A DNA stretch of 26,445 nt from an uncultured Chlamydiae bacterium (GTDB taxonomy: Bacteria > Chlamydiota > Chlamydiia > Chlamydiales > Rhabdochlamydiaceae), in the NCBI GenBank assembly GCA_903867585.1, contig CAIPRZ010000041.1:1-26445 (forward strand), in the 5' to 3' direction. The notes under the pieces are model-generated. The model did not search any database. It was not told the DNA's origin and saw nothing but the letters and a program-made list of their open reading frames with translations. The position numbers and the translations under genes are program-made. Of the stretch, positions 16,001 to 24,411 are shown piece after piece (the first letter of the stretch is position 1; every line of letters starts with the position of its first letter).

Positions 16001-18817
16001 ATGACATCTATTCAACTCGATCCTGCCTATGACCCAAAAGCCTACGAAAAAGAGCAATTAGAGCTATGGGAAAAACATCACTGTTTTAAAGCCGACCCCA
16101 ATTCTGCTAAACCCAGCTATTGCATCGTCATTCCCCCACCCAACGTGACAGGGGCTTTACATATGGGCCATGCCCTTGTTAACACCCTTCAAGATGTGTT
16201 GATCCGTTATAAAAGGATGAGCGGTTATGAAGCTTTATGGGTTCCAGGAACTGATCATGCAGGCATAGCGACCCAAACCCTTGTTGAAAAAAACCTCATC
16301 GCTAAGTACGGCAAAAGACGCAATGAATGGTCACGAGAGGAATTTTTAAAACATGTGTGGGATTGGAAAAAAGCCTCTGAGTCCCGTATTTTATCTCAGC
16401 TTAAGTCTCTTGGATCCTCGTGTGATTTTTCACTTTTAGCCTTTACCATGGATGAAACAAGATCCAATGCCGTAAAAGTGGTCTTTAAAAAGCTTTTTGA
16501 TGAAGGGCTCATTTATCGCGGCGATTATCTTGTTAATTGGGATCCTATCACGCAAACAGCTTTAGCTGATGATGAAGTAGAATACGAAGAAAAACAGGGC
16601 TATTTATATCATATTAGATATCCAATTATTGACAGCGATGAATCGATTGAGATTGCAACCACTCGCCCTGAAACCCTACTTGGCGATACAGCTGTAGCTG
16701 TAAATCCCACTGATGAGCGCTATCACCATCTTATTGGAAAAAAAATAAAACTACCTCTTACCCACCGTGAAATCTCTATTGTTGCAGATCCTATGGTTGA
16801 TAAAGATTTTGGAACTGGTGCTGTAAAAATCACTCCAGCCCATGACATGAACGATTATCAGGTCGCTTTAAGACTTAATCTTAAAATGATTAATCTTTTG
16901 AATCCCGATGGGACCCTTAATGAAAATGGGGGATCTTATCAGGGACTCTCTTTCCATGACGCACGCCTTGCTGTTATTAAAGAACTAAAAGCTCAAGGCT
17001 TTTTTATTAAACAAGAGCCTCATACCCATCGCGTCGGTGTTTCTTACAGATCTAAAGCTATCATCGAACCTTATCTATCTAAACAATGGTTTGTGAAGAT
17101 GGATCCTTTTAAAACCCTTTTAAGAAAACTTGTCGATGAGGACAAAGTAAAACTAATTCCTCAAAGCTATCAAAACACCTACGATCATTGGATAAATAAT
17201 CTTAGAGACTGGTGTATTTCTCGTCAGCTTTGGTGGGGACATCGAATTCCGATTTGGTATGAAAAAGAAGACCGATCCAAAATGCTTTGTGAAGGACCAG
17301 AAGGGATCCCAGAGCCTGTAAAACTCCATCCTCATAAATATGTTCAAGATGAAGATGTCTTAGATACCTGGTTTTCCTCAGCTCTTTGGCCTTTTGCAAG
17401 CCTTGGCTGGCCTGATAGTGATCTTTACTTGAAAAAGTTTTACCCCAATTCCACTCTTGTTACTGGACACGATATTTTATTTTTCTGGGTAGCTCGTATG
17501 ATGGCCTTTGGCACTCACATTATGAAAGCCCCCCCATTCCCTGAAGTTTTCCTCCACGGACTCATTTTTGGAAAATCCTATTTCAAACAGGAAAAAGAGG
17601 GCGATATCACCTACATTATGGGTGAGGAAAAAAAACGGTATGATATGGGCGAGCCTCTTCCTAAAGGGGTAAAATTCCGTTGGGAAAAAATGTCAAAATC
17701 TAAAGGTAACGTTCTAGATCCTTTAGAAATTATGGATGAGTATGGAACCGATGCTGTTCGCATGGCCTTAGTTACTTGCGCTTCACAAAATAGGCAAATC
17801 GATCTTGATCGAAGACGTTTTGAAGATTACAAAAACTTTGCTAATAAATTATGGAACGGTGCCAGATTTATTTTTATGAATCTTGAAGGAGTTCATGCTA
17901 AAGATCTTTTAGAAACTCACAGCTCTTTTGGCTTAGAAGATCGTTGGATCTTATCAAGACTTTCCCAAAGTCTAAAAGAAGAGAAAAAAGCGCTGGATAA
18001 TTACTTTTTCGATAAAGCTGCAAGTTCTATTACCGACTTTTTTTGGAATGATTTTTGTGCAAGCTACTTAGAAATTGCAAAACCCATCTTAAGCGGAAAA
18101 AAAGGATCAAAAGAACAAAAGCTTTTAAAACAAAAAATCTTACTCAGTGTCTTTACACAAGTACTTGCAGCCCTACACCCTTTTATCCCTTTTGTGACAG
18201 AGGCGCTCTTCCAAAAAATCCAGGCCCAATTTAGCCATTTTAAAGAAGCTAACGATGATTTGATGGCCCATTTTGCCTCCTGCATGCGCTCTAAAACTCT
18301 AGCGACTGCTCCCTTTCCAGAAGCTTATGAAGAAAATCTTAAGGCTCATGAAGATTTTGATCATATGATGCATCTACTTCATCATATTAGAGAAATGCGT
18401 GGAGAATTACAAATACCACCCGGTGAAGCGATCACGGTCTATCTAGAAAACCCCTTGAGCCTCATGACAGAAAATTTAGCCCTTCTAGAAGCACTCACAA
18501 AGATTGAAAAAGTCTATATAAAAGCCCCCAGTGCCGATTTAATAGTGGCTACAAAAGCATACGGTCAAACAACGACCTCTGTTCTTTTACCCCCGCATCT
18601 TATCGGCAAAGAGATTGAGCGTCTTGAAAAAGATCTTCAAAAGATTTCTAAAGATATTGAAGGGCTAGAAGTAAAGCTTGCAAACACGGACTTTATTGAA
18701 AAAGCTCCCAAAGAAGTGGTCCTTAAGATGCAAGAGACGATGCATAAACATATTTCAAGCCGAAATATCCAAGAAGAGAAACTTAAAACCTATAGAGCCT
18801 CCATCAAAAATTCTTAA
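16001..18817 (+). CDS. valS: Valine--tRNA ligase
   Basis: A 938-residue class Ia synthetase that charges tRNA-Val and edits mischarged threonine. The N-terminal PPPNVTGALHMGHAL carries the HIGH-type motif HMGH at residues 54-57. The CP1 editing domain has TTRPE at 220-224 and GTGAVKITPAHD. The catalytic loop is KMSKS at 563-567. An anticodon-binding domain follows, and a C-terminal coiled coil of charged heptads from about residue 865 (IGKEIERLEKDLQKI) is the ValRS-specific tRNA-binding arm. An insertion of about 30 residues before KMSKS, with EKEGDITYIMGEEKKRYDMG, is longer than in E. coli ValRS. The length is normal for the family. No strong ribosome binding site precedes the ATG. A 6-bp GCCAAT/ATTGGC repeat lies in the gap after pknD. 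Confidence 0.95.
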   Translation: MTSIQLDPAYDPKAYEKEQLELWEKHHCFKADPNSAKPSYCIVIPPPNVTGALHMGHALVNTLQDVLIRYKRMSGYEALWVPGTDHAGIATQTLVEKNLIAKYGKRRNEWSREEFLKHVWDWKKASESRILSQLKSLGSSCDFSLLAFTMDETRSNAVKVVFKKLFDEGLIYRGDYLVNWDPITQTALADDEVEYEEKQGYLYHIRYPIIDSDESIEIATTRPETLLGDTAVAVNPTDERYHHLIGKKIKLPLTHREISIVADPMVDKDFGTGAVKITPAHDMNDYQVALRLNLKMINLLNPDGTLNENGGSYQGLSFHDARLAVIKELKAQGFFIKQEPHTHRVGVSYRSKAIIEPYLSKQWFVKMDPFKTLLRKLVDEDKVKLIPQSYQNTYDHWINNLRDWCISRQLWWGHRIPIWYEKEDRSKMLCEGPEGIPEPVKLHPHKYVQDEDVLDTWFSSALWPFASLGWPDSDLYLKKFYPNSTLVTGHDILFFWVARMMAFGTHIMKAPPFPEVFLHGLIFGKSYFKQEKEGDITYIMGEEKKRYDMGEPLPKGVKFRWEKMSKSKGNVLDPLEIMDEYGTDAVRMALVTCASQNRQIDLDRRRFEDYKNFANKLWNGARFIFMNLEGVHAKDLLETHSSFGLEDRWILSRLSQSLKEEKKALDNYFFDKAASSITDFFWNDFCASYLEIAKPILSGKKGSKEQKLLKQKILLSVFTQVLAALHPFIPFVTEALFQKIQAQFSHFKEANDDLMAHFASCMRSKTLATAPFPEAYEENLKAHEDFDHMMHLLHHIREMRGELQIPPGEAITVYLENPLSLMTENLALLEALTKIEKVYIKAPSADLIVATKAYGQTTTSVLLPPHLIGKEIERLEKDLQKISKDIEGLEVKLANTDFIEKAPKEVVLKMQETMHKHISSRNIQEEKLKTYRASIKNS

Positions 18818-18852
18818 AAGTTTTTTGATTGAAACCTCTATCCCTTTTTGAT

Positions 18853-18859
18853 AGAAGGA
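18853..18859 (+). promoter_or_regulatory. Ribosome binding site deciding the start of the DAHP synthase
   Basis: AGAAGGA lies six bases before the ATG at 18866. An in-frame TTG at 18848 would place the initiation codon upstream of this site, so the ATG is preferred and the extra six codons are leader sequence. Confidence 0.75.
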
Positions 18860-18865
18860 TTTGTT

Positions 18866-19852
18866 ATGCAAAAGGTTAAAGAATTTAGAGATCAAGGGTT
18901 TGAAATTATTCAAGGCAGGTCCTCAAAAAAGGTTCTTGTTGTAGGACCCTGCTCCATTCATGACCCTTCAGAAACCCTTGAATATGCAAAAAAATTAAAA
19001 CAGCTTTCTGTTTCTGTTGAAGATAAGCTTTTTATCGTGATGCGAGTTTTTTTAGAAAAACCGCGAACCTCGCATGATTGGAAAGGATTTATTTATGACC
19101 CGTTTCTTAATGGAACGTGCCAGCTTGAAAAAGGGATAAAAGCTTCCATCGATTTACTTGAAGATCTTCAAAAATTAGAACTTCCCCTAGCAACAGAATT
19201 TATTGATCCAAATTTAGCTCCCCTTATAGCTCCTTATATTTCTTGGGGATTTATTGGGGCTCGTACTATGCGCTCCCCTATACACAGGCAATTAGCAGCT
19301 TTTTTAACGATGCCAGTAGGTTTTAAAAACCCTCTGGATGGGGATCTTGAGGCTTTAGATTCTGCTATAAAAGTGGCCAGCCTTTCTCATACAGCTCTTA
19401 TTCCAACAGAGGATTTAACGCTAAAAATTAAAACAACATCGGGTAATCCCTATTGTCATGGAGTCTTAAGAGGTTCTAAAAACGGGCCAAATTACAAGCT
19501 GGCTTTAAATCTTTCAGAAAAACTTCTTATTGATTGTGCGCACGGCAATTCGTTAAAAACACTTATGGGGATGGAAAAAGCTTTTTATGAAAGTCTTGAT
19601 ATCTGCACAACTTCTTCTCACGTGATGGGACTTATGCTCGAGAGTTTTTTAGAAGAGGGTAAACAATCTGTGATTCACCCTTTAAAAAAGGGTGTTTCCA
19701 TTACAGATCCCTGTTTGAACTTTATAAAAACTAAAAAGCTCATTTTAGATTTTTATAAACTACTTTCCCATTCCCAAAGATCGTTTTCTTCATCCATAGA
19801 ATCTTCTTTTAAATCGACCTCTTCATCAGAAATGGTAATAAGGGGCGCATAA
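18866..19852 (+). CDS. aroG: 3-deoxy-7-phosphoheptulonate (DAHP) synthase, class I AroG type
   Basis: The first enzyme of the shikimate pathway, condensing phosphoenolpyruvate and erythrose 4-phosphate; 328 residues from the ATG chosen by its ribosome binding site. The metal ligands of AroG-type enzymes are all present: C29 in GPCSIHDP, H226 in DCAHGNS, E259 in LMLESF and D281 in SITDPC. PEP-binding segments MRVFLEKPRT, GARTMRS, PVGFKN and LRGSKNGPNY are intact. The N-terminal arm before GPCSI is about 28 residues, against about 60 in E. coli AroG where it contributes to feedback inhibition, so regulation may differ. The conserved fold ends near FYKLLSHSQ. The last 30 or so Ser-rich residues are translated from DNA that encodes the C-terminus of the convergent lipoprotein on the other strand (100-base overlap). 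It follows valS by about 48 bases and is not in an aro cluster. Confidence 0.9.
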   Translation: MQKVKEFRDQGFEIIQGRSSKKVLVVGPCSIHDPSETLEYAKKLKQLSVSVEDKLFIVMRVFLEKPRTSHDWKGFIYDPFLNGTCQLEKGIKASIDLLEDLQKLELPLATEFIDPNLAPLIAPYISWGFIGARTMRSPIHRQLAAFLTMPVGFKNPLDGDLEALDSAIKVASLSHTALIPTEDLTLKIKTTSGNPYCHGVLRGSKNGPNYKLALNLSEKLLIDCAHGNSLKTLMGMEKAFYESLDICTTSSHVMGLMLESFLEEGKQSVIHPLKKGVSITDPCLNFIKTKKLILDFYKLLSHSQRSFSSSIESSFKSTSSSEMVIRGA

Positions 19853-20256
19853 AGCTGGTGTTGCCATGTTTGAAAGACTTTACCTTCGGGATCTTTTAGA
19901 ATCGCTTTATAAGCAATAATACCCTTATTTTTTTCAAAACCTTGTCCTAAATTTTCTATTGGGTATTGGCCAAGTCGATCTTTCAAGGTGAATGTGATTG
20001 ATTCTTGGGTATAGTCCCAATAGGTTATAAAGAGCTCACATTCGGCTTTATTTTCAAATGATTTAGGTACATGCCAAGAGATCACAAGTTGCTCACCGGT
20101 TATCTCTTCTTTTGAAATAGGATCTGGAGATTTAGCAAAACTTGATGCTAAATAGTCTTTATGACGTGACTGCCGATCACAGGTTAAATAATATCTAGAG
20201 CAGCTTGTCAAAAATAGGCTTGAACAAGAAAAAGCTAAAATTAAAAAACGTTTCAT
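19753..20256 (-). CDS. Predicted lipoprotein of unknown function
   Basis: A 167-residue protein with a lipoprotein signal: basic N-terminus MKR, a hydrophobic stretch, and lipobox LTSC with the acylated cysteine at C19. The mature part looks beta-rich and ends in a strongly acidic tail (DEEVDLKEDSMDEEND). This places it at a membrane facing the periplasm, but no domain is recognised. The 3' 100 bases overlap the 3' end of aroG antisense. In C. trachomatis, as I recall, a short hypothetical gene also lies between valS and atpK; this could be its counterpart, which I infer from position only. No ribosome binding site is clear. It is divergent from the Nudix gene, with a perfect 10-bp palindrome between them. 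Confidence 0.8.
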   Translation of the reverse strand: MKRFLILAFSCSSLFLTSCSRYYLTCDRQSRHKDYLASSFAKSPDPISKEEITGEQLVISWHVPKSFENKAECELFITYWDYTQESITFTLKDRLGQYPIENLGQGFEKNKGIIAYKAILKDPEGKVFQTWQHQLYAPLITISDEEVDLKEDSMDEENDLWEWESSL

Positions 20257-20298
20257 GATTTAGGCTTAATTGATTTCCCCCTAAATTACCATTTAACA

Positions 20299-20323
20299 AT
20301 CTAAAAAAACACCTTTTTTAGAT
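20299..20323. repeat. Perfect 10-bp inverted repeat between divergent lipoprotein and Nudix genes
   Basis: ATCTAAAAAA (20299-20308), loop ACACC, TTTTTTAGAT (20314-20323). It lies between two divergent starts (20256 minus and 20382 plus). Its shape, a run of A/T flanked by a TAG/CTA core, recalls the palindrome at 11225-11251 but in opposite orientation of the A and T runs. It might be an operator, or a hairpin in either leader. Confidence 0.4.
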
Positions 20324-20381
20324 CCTTTAAACTTTGCCGTTTTATTTGACTTATGGGCTAAAGATCACTTAAGCTTTTAGT

Positions 20382-20888
20382 ATGAATGATGAAAAAAGCG
20401 CTGTAGCTTGTCTTATTTACTCTCATGATAAATCCAAAGTCTGCCTAATTAAAAGGCGAGATGTCCCAGTATGGGTTTTGCCAGGCGGTGGTATTGAACA
20501 AGAAAAACCCGAAGAAGCGGCACGACGTGAGGCCGAAGAAGAGCTTGGGGTAATATGTCATGTCATAAGACTTGTAGGGATCTACCTTCCTAAAAATAGA
20601 CTGGCAAGAAAAACCTACCTTTATGAGCTTAAAACCGATGAAACAGTAAATGATTCAGCGACTGAAGAGACTCTTGGAGCCCGTTTTTTCCCTTTAAATC
20701 AACTTCCTCTAATGCCCCCACCCTATAAAGCCTGGATTACAGATGGATTAGAAGTTCCCGATGGGGCTGTAAACTACAGCTACGTACCTGGGGTTCATTG
20801 GGGTAATTTTATAAAATTTTTGATCTTGCATCCCATAAAAGTCTTAAGATTTGTCCTCTCAAGACTTGGGATGCATTGGAATAGCTAA
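20382..20888 (+). CDS. Nudix hydrolase
   Basis: A 168-residue protein hydrolysing a nucleoside-diphosphate-linked substrate, cytoplasmic. The Nudix box is complete and fits GX5EX7REUXEEXGU exactly: it begins GGGIEQE and continues to REAEEELGV, with the metal-binding glutamates of REAEEE intact. The usual strand VWVLPGGG precedes it. The C-terminal 40 residues (NFIKFLILHPIKVL onward) are hydrophobic and basic, beyond the core fold, and might make a peripheral membrane contact. The substrate cannot be predicted. The start is the ATG at 20382 without a ribosome binding site. TTGACT at 20346-20351 has no good -10 partner. It converges on the ATP/ADP translocase with a gap of two bases and no terminator. 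Confidence 0.87.
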   Translation: MNDEKSAVACLIYSHDKSKVCLIKRRDVPVWVLPGGGIEQEKPEEAARREAEEELGVICHVIRLVGIYLPKNRLARKTYLYELKTDETVNDSATEETLGARFFPLNQLPLMPPPYKAWITDGLEVPDGAVNYSYVPGVHWGNFIKFLILHPIKVLRFVLSRLGMHWNS

Positions 20889-20890
20889 CG

Positions 20891-22384
20891 TTATTCTTTG
20901 ACAGGCTCGTTAAGACCTTTGAAGGCTTTACCGACATTAAATACTGAATAAATCCACGCCGCAAAAACAGCCACCAGCAGTAGGGCTATATAAGGTGTGG
21001 ATACTGAAACAGAGCCTAGAACGATGATAAAGGCTTGGTATAAAAGGGAAGCTCCAGATTTACCTACACCTGATCCAAGTCCATCAATGGCTGCTTTCCC
21101 TTTTCTTTTAGCTTCTTGGTCAAGCGGTAAAAAAGCCATTTCTTTGGTTGCATCAAATACCGAGTATTTGCCCGCTTTTGAGAGGGCATTTTGCATCGAG
21201 CCAAAATAGACAGCTAATGCCTGGGGCCCAAGTCCCATAAAAATTAAGGAACTAGCAAGATCAGATTTTCCAAGGAAGAGACAGCTAAAAAAGCCAATGG
21301 CCATCGTGACCATCATCATAGGGGTTAAAAGGGCTACAAAAGTCCAACCTAAACGATTAATCATGAGGGAAAAAAGAGTTCCTAAAACGGTGGCAAATAC
21401 CCCAATCCACACTGTCACAGTATTCATATGATTAAGCATGTCTTTGGGATTTGAAAATAGCCGTTTAAGCTGCTCTTTCCATAAGATGTCGGTGAAGTTA
21501 ATCGCAATATTGTACCCAAGGACGATAAGGGCGATACAGAGTAAATACTTGGATTTAGATAGGAACTTAATACTATCTCTTACGCTTAAGCGCTCTTTGA
21601 TCTCATTTTTAGCTGCTGGTTTTTCGTCATAAGAGACCACTTTTGAGGTGATATAACGGTATAATCCCATGGATATAAGGCCAAGGGCTGTAACAACAAG
21701 CATCAAACGAGCTAGAGTCTCTCCCCATTCACTACTGTGTAAAAATCCAAGGGGTATTTTAAGGTGTTCTGTCGCAAATAAAGCCAGCGAACCACCCAAT
21801 ATAGGGGCAATATTAGAGCCAACATTTAAGATCCCATAGGTTCTTTTAGCTTCTGCGACATCGGTCGTGTCGTTGGCAAATCCCCAGAAAAGGACAGCTA
21901 GCATCATCATCGACCAGAGTTCGGCGATGATATAAAAAATCGATATAGGCCAGTTGGTCACAAGCGCTATCATCCCTTTAAATCCAGCTGGGAGGTTGTC
22001 TTTACAGAAGGCTCCAAAACGGGTTAAGTAAAGGTTGTCAATTTGTGGGTAGATGATAAAGGCAAACAGTAAAAAGAAGGCTAAAAAGCCTGCTATGACG
22101 ACATAAAAGATGTTCTTGCGGCTAAAGATCCGACATAATCGGGTATAAACCCAGGTGGCCATAAAAGCCGCTGGCAGCATCCCCCAGAGTTTAATAAAAG
22201 GGATCGCTTCAGCCCCTGAGCCTTTTGCATTCAATAAAAGGGTGTCTTTGAGGTTTCTAAGGATCGAGTAGGAAATACATAAAAGAAAAAGTAAGGAGAG
22301 CATCGAGAGGACTTTTGCACACTCATGTTTACGGATCGGCCAGAATAACGATCTCCAAAAACCAAATTCTTTCTGTTGACTCAT
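20891..22384 (-). CDS. NTT-family nucleotide transporter, ATP/ADP translocase type
   Basis: A 497-residue inner-membrane protein with about 11-12 helices, of the nucleotide transporter family found in Chlamydiae, Rickettsiae and plastids. The four charged residues reported as important for plastid-type ATP/ADP exchange all have counterparts: K46 (RNLKDTLL), E155 (IIAELW), E304 (WKEQLK) and K430 (GKAAIDGLGSG). This favours exchange of host ATP for bacterial ADP (energy parasitism) over the net-uptake NTT paralogues, though paralogue assignment needs a tree. The start is the ATG at 22384 with AAGAAGGA (22389-22396) four bases upstream, and a good sigma-70-type promoter lies just ahead. Its 3' end abuts the Nudix gene. 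Confidence 0.93.
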   Translation of the reverse strand: MSQQKEFGFWRSLFWPIRKHECAKVLSMLSLLFLLCISYSILRNLKDTLLLNAKGSGAEAIPFIKLWGMLPAAFMATWVYTRLCRIFSRKNIFYVVIAGFLAFFLLFAFIIYPQIDNLYLTRFGAFCKDNLPAGFKGMIALVTNWPISIFYIIAELWSMMMLAVLFWGFANDTTDVAEAKRTYGILNVGSNIAPILGGSLALFATEHLKIPLGFLHSSEWGETLARLMLVVTALGLISMGLYRYITSKVVSYDEKPAAKNEIKERLSVRDSIKFLSKSKYLLCIALIVLGYNIAINFTDILWKEQLKRLFSNPKDMLNHMNTVTVWIGVFATVLGTLFSLMINRLGWTFVALLTPMMMVTMAIGFFSCLFLGKSDLASSLIFMGLGPQALAVYFGSMQNALSKAGKYSVFDATKEMAFLPLDQEAKRKGKAAIDGLGSGVGKSGASLLYQAFIIVLGSVSVSTPYIALLLVAVFAAWIYSVFNVGKAFKGLNEPVKE

Positions 22385-22388
22385 GTAA

Positions 22389-22396
22389 TCCTTCTT
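22389..22396 (-). promoter_or_regulatory. Strong ribosome binding site of the ATP/ADP translocase
   Basis: AAGAAGGA on the minus strand, four bases before the ATG at 22384. It is one of the strongest Shine-Dalgarno sequences in a window where many genes lack one, in keeping with high expression. Confidence 0.7.
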
Positions 22397-22417
22397 AAGT
22401 TCAAAACAAACTTACTA

Positions 22418-22446
22418 AGTATAGCACACAAAAACATAACAATCAA
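22418..22446 (-). promoter_or_regulatory. Sigma-70 (chlamydial sigma-66)-type promoter of the ATP/ADP translocase
   Basis: On the minus strand, a -35 box TTGATT (22446-22441), a 17-base spacer and a -10 box TATACT (22423-22418). The predicted transcription start is near 22411, giving a 5' leader of about 27 bases that holds the AAGAAGGA ribosome binding site. This is the best promoter match seen in the window. Confidence 0.6.
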
Positions 22447-22524
22447 TCTCAGGCTAGAAGTAAAAAAATGTTTAATAATATCTCTACTTAAGCTACCAGT
22501 AAAAATAAAACTTTATACCTTTTT

Positions 22525-24405
22525 ATGGCAAAAATTACCTCGCATTTTAAACCTTATGTTCCAACCCTATCCAAGCTGCCTGAACTGACCCTAAGAGCGG
22601 TTTTTTTAGGTATAGCCCTTGGTCTTATATTTGGTATTGGTAACGCCTATTTAGGTCTCAAAGTAGGAACAACAGTTTCTGCCTCTATTCCTGCAGCTGT
22701 TTTATCCATGGCTTTTTTAAGGATTTTTTCAAAAAATGTTTCTATATTAGAAAACAATATGGTGCAAACCATCGCCTCGGTCGGAGAAGGACTTGCAGCA
22801 GGGGTCATTTTTACAGCCCCAGCTCTTTTTCTTATGGGTGAACCACCGTCAATGAGCTCTCTTGTCCTCCTTTCTATCCTAGGAGGTCTACTTGGTATTT
22901 TATTTATGATCCCCATGCGCCGCTATATAATCGTCGAAGAGCATGGAAAACTCCCCTTTCCAGAAGGGACCGCCTGTTTTGAAATCCTCAAATCAGGACA
23001 ATCAGCGGGTAAAAAAGCCCTTATTGCTCTTTCTGGAATCATCGCAGGATCGCTCTATAAACTCTTTACAAGTGCTTTAAATCTTACAAAAGAGGTCCCA
23101 AGCTGGATATTCAAAGGACCTGGAAAGATTGAGCTAAGTTTTGATTGTACCCCAGCTCTTTTGGGTGTGGGTTATATCATTGGACCAAGAATTGCCAGTT
23201 ACCTCCTTTTTGGAGGGGTACTCGGTTGGGGTGTTATCATCCCTCTTATAGCCTCGATGGCTCAAGGAGGAATAACGGTTTATCCAGGAACTATGCCAGT
23301 TAGTGAAATGTCTCCCGATATGATCTGGTCTAATTATGTCCGTTATATTGGTTGTGGAACCGTTGCTGTTGGTGGAATTTTAAGCCTTGTAAAAATCGTC
23401 CCCCTAATTAAAAAAACCTTTGTTCATGGTTTTAGTGAATTATTTTCTAAAAACTCAAACGAGACAAAATTAGCCCGTGTTGATACCGATATTTCTTTGC
23501 GATGGCTTATTGTTGGATCTTTAGCAATCATTCTATTTTTATGGCTCTATCCAGGATTACCTTTAAATTTATTAACCGTAATCCTTCTTACTGTTTTAGG
23601 ATTTTTCTTTGTTGCTGTTACCTCCATAACAGTCGGTGTTGTGGGTAGTACTTCTAATCCCGTATCTGGAATGACCCTTGTCACCTTACTTATTACCTGT
23701 TTGATGTTTGTGGGTCTTGGTTGGACTGAAAGATTTTATCTTCTTGCAGCCATAACAATGAGTATTGTTGTTAATATTGCTATAGCTCTTGCAGCCACCA
23801 CCTCTCAAGATTTAAAGACCGGCTTTCTTGTAGGAGCCACGCCCAAATGGCAACAAATTGGAGAGATGATTGGAATCATCATTCCAGCTGTTTGTATCTC
23901 TTTTGTTTTATTTTTGTTAAATAAAGCCTACGGTTTTGGTTCAGCCCAGTTACCAGCCCCACAAGGCACCCTCATTGCTCTCATGGCAAAAGGGGTCATT
24001 GAAGGAAATATCCCGTTAAATTTTGTGATGATTGGTGCTGTTATTGGACTACTTCTAGCTCTTGTTGAGCTTCCTATTTTACCAATTGCCATCGGTCTAT
24101 ATCTTCCTTTATCGCTTAGTACTGGAGTAATGATTGGAGCTGTTGTGGCTCTTTTTGTTAAAAAATGGCAGAAAAACGACGTTTGTCATGAGCGAGGCAT
24201 TCTTGCAGCTTCAGGTCTTGTAGCTGGTGATGCCTGTACAGGCGTACTACTTGCTTTACTTATTGTGATTGGAAAACTCTCAGCTGAAGGCAAAGCTTTA
24301 TTTGGAGACGGTGTCAGTTTTGCTCTTTATTTGATATTGGCCATAGGTTTGGGATGGCTCTGTTTAAAACCACCCCATTTCCTTAAAGACTCTAAAAAGC
24401 TTTAA
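22525..24405 (+). CDS. OPT-family oligopeptide transporter
   Basis: A 626-residue, highly hydrophobic inner-membrane protein with about 15-16 helices, matching the bacterial branch of the oligopeptide transporter (OPT) family, which takes up peptides or metal-chelate complexes by proton symport. Family features seen are GNAYLGLKVGTTVSASIPAA in the first helices, NMVQTIASVGEGLAAGVIFT, the FPEGTACFEILKSG segment after helix four, and repeated glycine-rich helices near the C-terminus (ASGLVAGDACTGVLLAL). The length is normal. The start is the ATG at 22525 with no clear ribosome binding site. It is divergent from the ATP/ADP translocase and ends six bases from the converging atpK gene. The substrate is not predictable, but peptide scavenging fits the lifestyle. 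Confidence 0.9.
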   Translation: MAKITSHFKPYVPTLSKLPELTLRAVFLGIALGLIFGIGNAYLGLKVGTTVSASIPAAVLSMAFLRIFSKNVSILENNMVQTIASVGEGLAAGVIFTAPALFLMGEPPSMSSLVLLSILGGLLGILFMIPMRRYIIVEEHGKLPFPEGTACFEILKSGQSAGKKALIALSGIIAGSLYKLFTSALNLTKEVPSWIFKGPGKIELSFDCTPALLGVGYIIGPRIASYLLFGGVLGWGVIIPLIASMAQGGITVYPGTMPVSEMSPDMIWSNYVRYIGCGTVAVGGILSLVKIVPLIKKTFVHGFSELFSKNSNETKLARVDTDISLRWLIVGSLAIILFLWLYPGLPLNLLTVILLTVLGFFFVAVTSITVGVVGSTSNPVSGMTLVTLLITCLMFVGLGWTERFYLLAAITMSIVVNIAIALAATTSQDLKTGFLVGATPKWQQIGEMIGIIIPAVCISFVLFLLNKAYGFGSAQLPAPQGTLIALMAKGVIEGNIPLNFVMIGAVIGLLLALVELPILPIAIGLYLPLSLSTGVMIGAVVALFVKKWQKNDVCHERGILAASGLVAGDACTGVLLALLIVIGKLSAEGKALFGDGVSFALYLILAIGLGWLCLKPPHFLKDSKKL

Positions 24406-24411
24406 TTTTCT

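Noticed and set aside
18848..18850. TTG as the start of aroG
   Set aside because: It lies upstream of a good AGAAGGA site that is correctly spaced for the ATG at 18866.
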